Shown here piece after piece: positions 57,936-64,000 of a stretch of 64,000 nucleotides of DNA. The translations under genes were made by a program, and so were the position numbers. A model generated the notes under the pieces. That model worked only from the letters and a program-made list of their open reading frames with translations. It made no database searches and was not told the origin of the DNA. Source of the stretch: Sipunculus nudus (Eukaryota > Annelida > Sipuncula > Golfingiida > Sipunculidae); contig CM049318.1 in NCBI GenBank assembly GCA_026874595.1, forward strand, positions 47,100,456 through 47,164,455, in the 5' to 3' direction. Position 1 is the first letter of the stretch. Every line of letters begins with the position of its first letter.

Positions 57936-60209
57936 GCTTACGCTCCATTAGCAGCGGCTACGCTACGCTCAACTATTCGCTGCACTAACCGCTGCATTCA
58001 ATCGCGGTTGCCGGTCAGGTTTGGCCATTAGGCGGTGCTGTCTCTGTGGAATTCCCCCTGCGTTTTATTTAACCAAACACATTGCAGGCATCACCAGCAC
58101 AAACGGATGGTCTTCGAGGTACCGGTCACTTTACACTGCTGTGGAAAGCGCTTGGTAACACACACTTTTTTCACCCCCCCCCCCCCCCCCCCCCATTGGA
58201 ATACACACGATGCAATCGTCAGCTTTCAACACAGTCTTTATACTGACTTGCCTGAAGTCAGTTATCCCCCACTGCCTGCTGTTTCCTGTATTGCGTGCCG
58301 CACGAGCTTGCCCCGCACAACTATGTTTGTTTACACGCGCGCTAAGCCAATCAGATTTCATCTACCAGTTCTGCAGATATATTTAAACGCAGAGCCAATC
58401 AGATTTTACTTTTACTTTATAAAATTACTTAGGCCAGGGCTCCCAAGGCTGTGATGCTGAGACCCTTGGTCCTGTCACGGTCATACTCCATGTGAGAGTG
58501 TCCAGATCGTACAGGCTATATATTTTCATGGACTGGCTTGCTTGCTGGTCAGTCACAGCTTGAAATGAGGACAGTTAGCTGTGTTGTATTTCGATGGGAA
58601 GTGGCAGCCAACAAGAAGAGAAAGATTACAGATTTCTTTGAAAAAGCTTCAGATGTCACTTATTACCAAGTAAGCTGTGTTAAATTATACGAGTGTAGCA
58701 GAACATTATTGTATCCAGGGGCGGATCCAGGATTCTAGAAAGGAGAGGGTACAAGCCAGGAAGACTTAAAAATCTAAATAAAGGCCCTCTGGTCCAGAAA
58801 GCAGGGGGTCCTGGTCACAAAATTGTGTATGAAACCCCCAAAAAAGGTAGTTTCGATTCAAAAAGGGGGTGGACGCTCCCCTGTGGATCCACCACTGGTA
58901 TTAAAGGAACACTTAAAAAATCATAGTAGGAATACATGGGCTGAATTTTCAAATCTATACACATAACAGAATTAAATGTATTAAAAGTTTTGGATATATT
59001 ATATGTAAAAAGTCACTGAATTTGGACTCCACATTTTCTATAACTAAAAACATATAAAATGCACAAGCAGGTTATTGAAACTAAGTACAATCTTTTATTA
59101 AAGGCACAGTGATTTATAAGAATTTTCTTCATTTTGTTAGCTGTCCTGTGTTTAATTTTTATAGTCATTCTCCGAATAAACTGAACAGATCTCAATCATT
59201 GCTGAGGAGTAACCTGACTAGGTGAACATGAAATTAATGGATTTATGTTGCCTAGAACAGAAACGGATTGTATTATATTGTGCAGAATTGAACAAATACA
59301 TTAATTCAATATTTCTGTGTTTTAGGATAATGCAATACTTATTTTTTTTTCTTTTGAAACTGTGCTCAACATAAATTTGCTTATCTAATGTTCTATTGAG
59401 TATTGTGTGAAATGTGTATTTAAATGTGAAAGATACTGTCTTAAACTGTGATGAACATGTACACACGGGTTTTATTATGTACTGATCAGGAACTGGAAAT
59501 AATAGGCCTAATGCTGATCTTAGCCGAAGTGTACACATGGCTTGCGAGAGAAAGTTTATTAATAATAAACAATTTAAAATTATTTATTTTAATCTTTAAT
59601 TTTGAACCACATTTATATTAAAATTTAGATACAGAAACAAGCTATAATTCAGCTACATTCTTTAATTCTATTGGTTTGAATTTTAGGATCGTTACTCAAA
59701 ATGTTGGGAATCCTGGGACTTTTATGGAATTTTCTGGAGTGATAGGGTAATGCCCAATGAACCATCCAAATGGGGATTTGTAAAGTATTGTAAAGAGCAT
59801 GGTGTGGGTATGCTATCCCTTCTTCTTTAGTGAAGTATTATAGAACCCATGTAATATTAACAGACGAAAAAATGTTATTGAAGTAATATTAATAGAGAAG
59901 TAATAGTGAGTAATGGAAACCCCGTACAGTACCATAGCCTCGGGAGGGGGGGGGGGGGGGCAGCCCCTGTGATTTGAGCATTCTTAGGCAAAAAAAAGTG
60001 TTGGCAGTGTTTGCAAGAAAGTTCAATTTAACTGGTGACTATCACTCAGTTACCCTTAAGCCACGTAAATTATTTAGAGCTTATATTATAAAAAATACCC
60101 ATAAATGCCAATTTATAGCATGTATTTTTAAAAAAAATGCTAAGATTCCTCATTATGGTTCGCTCTGACAAAGCATTTACTGCCCCCCCCCCCGACTATG
60201 CACAGGTTA

Positions 60210-60272
<63 letters not shown>

Positions 60273-60567
60273 TAACTTATTGTGCTGTAGATAATTTCTT
60301 CTTAACATGGTGCCTCCCCACTTCTTAAATCGTTCCGCCACCTCCGGTCCTGAAGATGGCGTTGTACGCCCGTCTCTATGATTGGCCTAGAGCAGCGGTG
60401 CCATTATAGAGCGGGGTACCAGTCTATTAAAAATCCTGCTATGTGTGAGTGGAAGTACACTGGGGCGGGATGTCACGCGCTGTGTTCAGAGCGTAATTCA
60501 GGCTTTACTTAACATGTCAGTGCAAGCAAAGGAGCAAGGTACGAGAGTTGCTGCCCTCTGGCGGTTA
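57936..60567. other. Block separating the two halves of the BEL gag
   Basis: About 2.6 kb of non-BEL sequence: a C run at 58178-58194, a small CAGGGGCGG element (58716-58897), AT-rich unique sequence, a G run (59946-59960), a C run (60182-60193) and (TA)n at 60212-60269. A possible exon-like segment at 58566-58670 (...KKRKITDFFEKASDV... then donor GTAAGC) is not supported by any partner. No full gene seen. Probably composite insertions. Confidence 0.45.
58716..58897. mobile_element. Short TIR element with CAGGGGCGGATCC ends
   Basis: Left CAGGGGCGGATCCAGG and right (inverse) CAGTGGTGGATCCACAGG make imperfect terminal inverted repeats about 180 bp apart. A related, expanded copy lies at 60967-61186. 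TSD unclear. Non-coding; common type in invertebrate genomes. Confidence 0.6.
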
Positions 60568-62055
60568 TAAAATGAACTACAGGGACATGTTCATAGCCTG
60601 CAGGCGCTAGACATTGATGGCACCACATAGGGTATAATTCTGACACCAGTTATATTATCGCGCCTTCCACAGGACATTAGGATGGAATAGGCCCGAGAAG
60701 GGGAAGGCAGAGAGAGTGACTCGACATGGCTGCTGTTATTTCTGAAGAGTGAGATAGAACTAAGAGAAAGGTCAGAGACATTTAAAGACGCAAATAACAG
60801 TAATTTAGTGAAGACTGCTTCGGAGGAGAGGCGTCCAGTGCGTGTTGCTACAGCATCAATACTGCTAACTACGACTGAAATGAGGAGTTGTATGTTTTGT
60901 GGGAACCATCATACTTCAGACAAGTGTTGGGACATATTGAAGATACCAGTACCTGAACGACATAACCAGGGGTGGATCCAAGATTTAGGAAAAAAAAAAA
61001 AAAAAGGGGGGGGGGGGGGTTTCCAACCCAGGAGGACTAAAGAAAACCCTAAAAAAAAGGTCCTCAGATCTGGAAAAAGGGGAGGGGGGGGGGGTTCAAG
61101 CCGCAAAATTTTGTCTGAAGCCCTTAAGAACGTTGTTTCTGACAACCCTGGACCCCCCCCCCCCCCCCCCCCCGGATACGCTTCTGATCTCAGATGTTTG
61201 GGGAAAGGTCATATTGCAAAGGGATGCATGTTTGAATGTGCTAAATGTGAAGGCGGGCATCATGAGTTATTATGTACTGGTGCTGGTGATAACAGTGATG
61301 TTAAACAGATGTATTCTCAAAATAGTAATGTTACACCTAATGCAACAAAAACCCGTGATACCAGTAACAGAAGTTCTGTTTCAAACGTGAGTGTATCATG
61401 TTGTACTAACCGACTGTGTTTCATTATATGGAGCAAAGGGTACTATAAGACTCACCCTAATGTTTGACACAGGTTCAGATAATTTTTACATCTCAAGTGA
61501 CTTGGTGGGTAAAGGAGGGCCTGAGTGGGTTGCTACCAGGCAAATGTCATATGCTGCCCACTTCTTGTGCAATTCATAAAGTTTACAAACTTAACCTACA
61601 AGGTAAGCATGGAGGCACAGAGACACTAAATGCTGAAAGTTGAAACCATGTGTGCACTTGTGTACCGTTACAGTATCCCTCCTGAGATGTTACTACCCTT
61701 GGATAACCTTGAATTTGTTGATAGGATTAATTAAGATAGACATATATCAGTAGATATCTTAGTTGGTCATGACTTCTATTGGAACTTTATGAAGGCATAT
61801 GTCATTAAACTTCCTAAAGACCTTGTTATTTAAGACACTGTCTTTGGATGGGGGCCATGGCCTCTGGGACATGATGTCATGGAAATCCCAGTCATGGGGC
61901 TAAAGATGTCTCTCACCATTTGCTACGTTTATCTGATGTACCAGACATTACCCTGAAGAAATTTTGGGATCTTAAGTCAGTGGGTAGAAGTCCTGTAGAA
62001 CAGAAACATAGTGAAGATACAAATTTGATACAAAAACTCAAGTATCTGAACCACT
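60568..62055 (+). pseudogene. BEL/Pao gag C-terminus, protease and RT start, relic
   Basis: Read-through shows NELQGHVHSLQALDIDG, VILSRLPQDIRME-stop-AREGEGRESD, then ERSETFK, the typical Pao/BEL middle Gag. Then CMFCGNHHTSDKCW and, after an inserted element, RCLGKGHIAKGCMFECAKC plus GGHHELLC, the Gag zinc fingers. Protease FDTGSDNFYISSDLV (Asp-Thr-Gly at 61465-61473) and HISVDILVGHDFYW follow. The last readable part LSDVPDITLKKFWDLKSVG is the start of the RT region. After that F-type repeat takes over at about 62056. Several stops and frameshifts, no LTRs recognised. Confidence 0.82.
60967..61186. mobile_element. CAGGGGTGG element inserted in BEL gag zinc-finger region
   Basis: Related to 58716-58897 (CCCAGGAGGACTAAAGAAAA, GGTCCTCAGATCTGG, CAAAATTTTGT) but with expanded A, G and C runs (60990-61018, 61081-61094, 61152-61173). 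It interrupts the gag frame between ...VPERH and SDLRCLGKGH. Fortuitously it keeps a long ORF open (60808-61467). Confidence 0.65.
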
Positions 62056-62692
62056 AATGCATTGATCACCATGAATCTTTGCATGGATATTGGTTATGGG
62101 GTGTTTCATCAGTTTCTGCAGACTTGTGGTGCCACCTGTATTTTTTTCAGTTTTTTAATGATTTTTAATCTTTATTTTTGAGACCTTAAAAGATGCATTC
62201 ATCTGTTAACAGGGCACAAATCGTTATGACTGAACAAGAATCTTCTTACTTGACATCCAGGGAGGTCCATGAAAAGTCTTCTTGGAAACCTAAAATTAGG
62301 TCTCTGTTACATATATTTTCAAGCTATGGGGATTACAAGTACCCCCCAGAATAATTGAAAAAATGATACCAAAGCAGGGCACAAATCATAACCATTTGAC
62401 CTAGAATCTACTATTTTGACAACCAAGGAGGTCCATGAAAAGTCTTCTTATATATTATTATTATTATATTATTTCAGCACCCCAGAAATAATGCAAAACA
62501 CACACTAATTGCCTGATTCCTGAGGAACAGCTGGATGGATTGTCATCAGATTTGATGTGCTTATGGGTCTTCATAACTTCAGCTAATATGCATGAACTAT
62601 GATGCCACCTACATTATCTTAATTTGTTTGCTGTGCAAGGACATATTGTCAACATGCCAATCTGCTGAGCGTCATGACCCATGGGTCACTTG
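62056..62692 (+). mobile_element. F-family fragment, type 1, truncating the BEL relic
   Basis: Contains TGATCACCATGAATCTTTGCATG, GTTTCATCAGTTTCTGCAGAC and GACATCCAGGGAGGTCCATG, the inverse of F2 units and parallel to 52045-52630. Two partial copies in tandem (AGGGCACAAATC near 62210 and 62375). Ends CTGCTGAGCGTCAT-GACCCATGGGTC-ACTTG at 62662-62692. Confidence 0.6.
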
Positions 62693-63437
62693 TTATAGTT
62701 AAAGCCATAAAACCAAGAACTTGTGATCGTTATTTAAATTTGAGAATTTTTTATATCCAGGATTCTCAACAGTTTCGCTTGACTAAAACTGTATAAATAC
62801 GAGACATTGAGTGAATACTTTTAATTGTATTTGAATATGAATACAAATATTTAATAGTTCCATCATAAAAATGAATACAAATACAAATACAAATACAGGT
62901 AAAACGAATGTATTTGAATGCAAGTGCAAATACTTTTATGAATACATTTAAAATATTATTTTAATAATCATTTGTTTCAATTATATTATTTAAAAAATCT
63001 TTTCAGATGATATACTATTAGTATTTTTTAATTAAAATTATATTTGACCCAATAATTGCAAACAATTTTAATGAAGAGTTAAACTCTCATATCATTTGTG
63101 CTAGTGCTACTCTTGGGTATAGGTAAACTGTAATTATTGAATAACAGTTAACTACTCTGTAAAAAGTATGATAATTAACATGACTTATAGTGGACATTTT
63201 TTTAAAAACTTCTGCTGCAATGTAGATAAAGCTATTAGGCCAAGTCATAATCTGTGTGACAATAGCACTCCTTTTCCAAATGTAAATAATATAAATGACA
63301 TCAGCCCTCTTCCCTCTCCAAGGATTTTATCATAACAATATGTGTGTGTGTGTGTGTGTGTGTTAAGGATCGCTGTGTAAGCACCCTGCTAACTATTCAA
63401 AATAATCGACCGAGTGTCATGACCTATGGCTCACTTG
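62693..63437 (+). mobile_element. F-terminus element, type 2 (partner 51340-52013)
   Basis: Same interior as 51340-52013, with a (TG)n run at 63341-63361. It ends with a decayed F terminus CGACCGAGTGTCAT-GACCTATGGCTC-ACTTG (63408-63437). The order type 1 then type 2 here is the reverse of 51340-52660. Confidence 0.6.
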
Positions 63438-63962
63438 ATATATACAATAAAAATTGCTCGGCAGTTTCACAAAAGTCTTTGAAAAGGCTTTGGAATAGGT
63501 AGAGAAAAGTCTCTAAAAGTCTTTGAATCACTCAGGACTATGAACCCTGCTTGAGCGCTGCACACAAGACTTGTGACGCCACCTATATTTTTTTTGCATG
63601 GTGTTTAGCCGCACGTCTATATTTGGGTAAAATGACACGTGTATCAGGATTGGTAGTGGCCTGATGTGGTGTCCTGAAATTGTGCATGTCCATACATCTT
63701 GGAAAGGTTTCTCACATTACCGGTGGTGCCATCTACAATCGGTTTTGCGTAGCGCCAATCTTCCATATATCACATGGGAAGCTAAATATACATGCCTGAA
63801 AACTAACATGTCCACAGACATTGGATAGTTATATTCTGTAAGCAAAACTAGTCCCGCCATCTAAAATCGTTTTCTCATGACGCCCTTCCGTGCATCTTAT
63901 TTTGAGTGAAAACACAGTATCCACTGAACAGGCCCACCAGCAAGTCAATATTGGCAGTTGTT
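63438..63962. repeat. Diverged E-type units
   Basis: GTGACGCCACCTATATTTTTTTTGC, CATACATCTTGGAAAGGTTTCTCA and GGTGGTGCCATCTACAATCGG resemble the E 278-bp unit, with strong divergence. No gene. Confidence 0.45.
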
Positions 63963-64000
63963 AGCGAACCTGTGAGCTTATGCGATGGTGCGGCGTCGTC
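63963..64000 (+). mobile_element. 5' terminus of another E-family element, cut by window end
   Basis: AGCGAACCTGTGAGCTTATGC followed by GATGGTGCGGCGTCGTC, matching the E3 5' end (inverse of 50055-50091). Confidence 0.7.

Noticed and set aside
58566-58672. Exon-like segment ending KKRKITDFFEKASDV before GTAAGC, reminiscent of a PIP box
   Set aside because: No partner exon with matching phase found, and the box lacks the leading Gln. Kept only as a note.
59500-59530. GGCTAAGATCA on the minus strand, as in U2 snRNA
   Set aside because: Only about 11 bases match. The rest of U2 (5' end, branch-site recognition sequence, Sm site) is absent.
59690-59830. Exon-like segment after TTTTAG (reads DRYSKCWESWDFYGIFW)
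   Set aside because: Short, no family recognised, no donor, ends in a stop; chance open frame likely.

Overview
This is eukaryotic, AT-rich, intron- and repeat-dominated DNA with no prokaryotic gene structure. The repeat vocabulary (GTCCGTCC-type element heads, GGTCAAGGTCA blocks, mixed L1-like, Ty3/Gypsy and BEL/Pao elements, hAT and foldback elements, short mollusc-style satellites) suggests a marine invertebrate, most likely a bivalve mollusc. That assignment is inference; no taxonomic marker gene is present.

The only confident host gene is the 3' half of an OVCA2-like serine hydrolase (FSH/AB-hydrolase family) on the + strand. One internal exon lies at 6076-6216 and the terminal exon at 26952-27100. 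They carry the regions of the catalytic Asp and His. The nucleophile exon(s) lie upstream of the window. The 20.7-kb intron between the two exons holds most of the repeats in the left half.

Layout: 1-616, tandem units ending in a canonical Helitron-type 3' end; 1675-5885, a large 35-38-bp minisatellite in the upstream OVCA2 intron; 8.0-23.8 kb, interleaved copies of two element families called E and F here, both with Helentron/Helitron2-like asymmetric terminal repeats, plus an L1/Tx1-like LINE (13442-18770) with a 15-bp target duplication inserted in the tandem array of an E copy; 24539-26353, a DNA transposon with perfect 25-bp TIRs and TA target duplication; 26952-28506, OVCA2 terminal exon and 3' UTR. 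From 30128 to 39359 there is a three-level nest: a hAT-like element (8-bp TSD) holding a foldback element (7-bp TSD), whose last bases are the target of a nearly intact Ty3/Gypsy LTR retrotransposon (31360-39111; LTRs differing by eye at only three substitutions). The unoccupied hAT-like paralogue is at 53026-53848. Further right come an F element (40770-42313), a decayed Gypsy relic (about 42640-45463), an inverted full-length E element (46066-50091), F-type fragments, a 40-bp satellite (54505-55095), and a decayed BEL/Pao relic (57570-62055) split by insertions. The window ends inside the 5' terminus of another E element.

The most interesting items are: (1) two families with unrelated interiors but the same terminal logic, namely an inverted repeat at the 5' end, its partner placed just inside a 3' hairpin, then CTTGTT, with insertion into T runs and a covarying hairpin; (2) a canonical TTTAAAC -1 frameshift site followed by a stem-loop joining gag and pol of the young Gypsy element; (3) a short signal-peptide-led, possibly env-derived third ORF in that element; (4) the datable three-layer nest with an empty-site paralogue in the same window; (5) a minisatellite that is free of stops in all three minus-strand frames.
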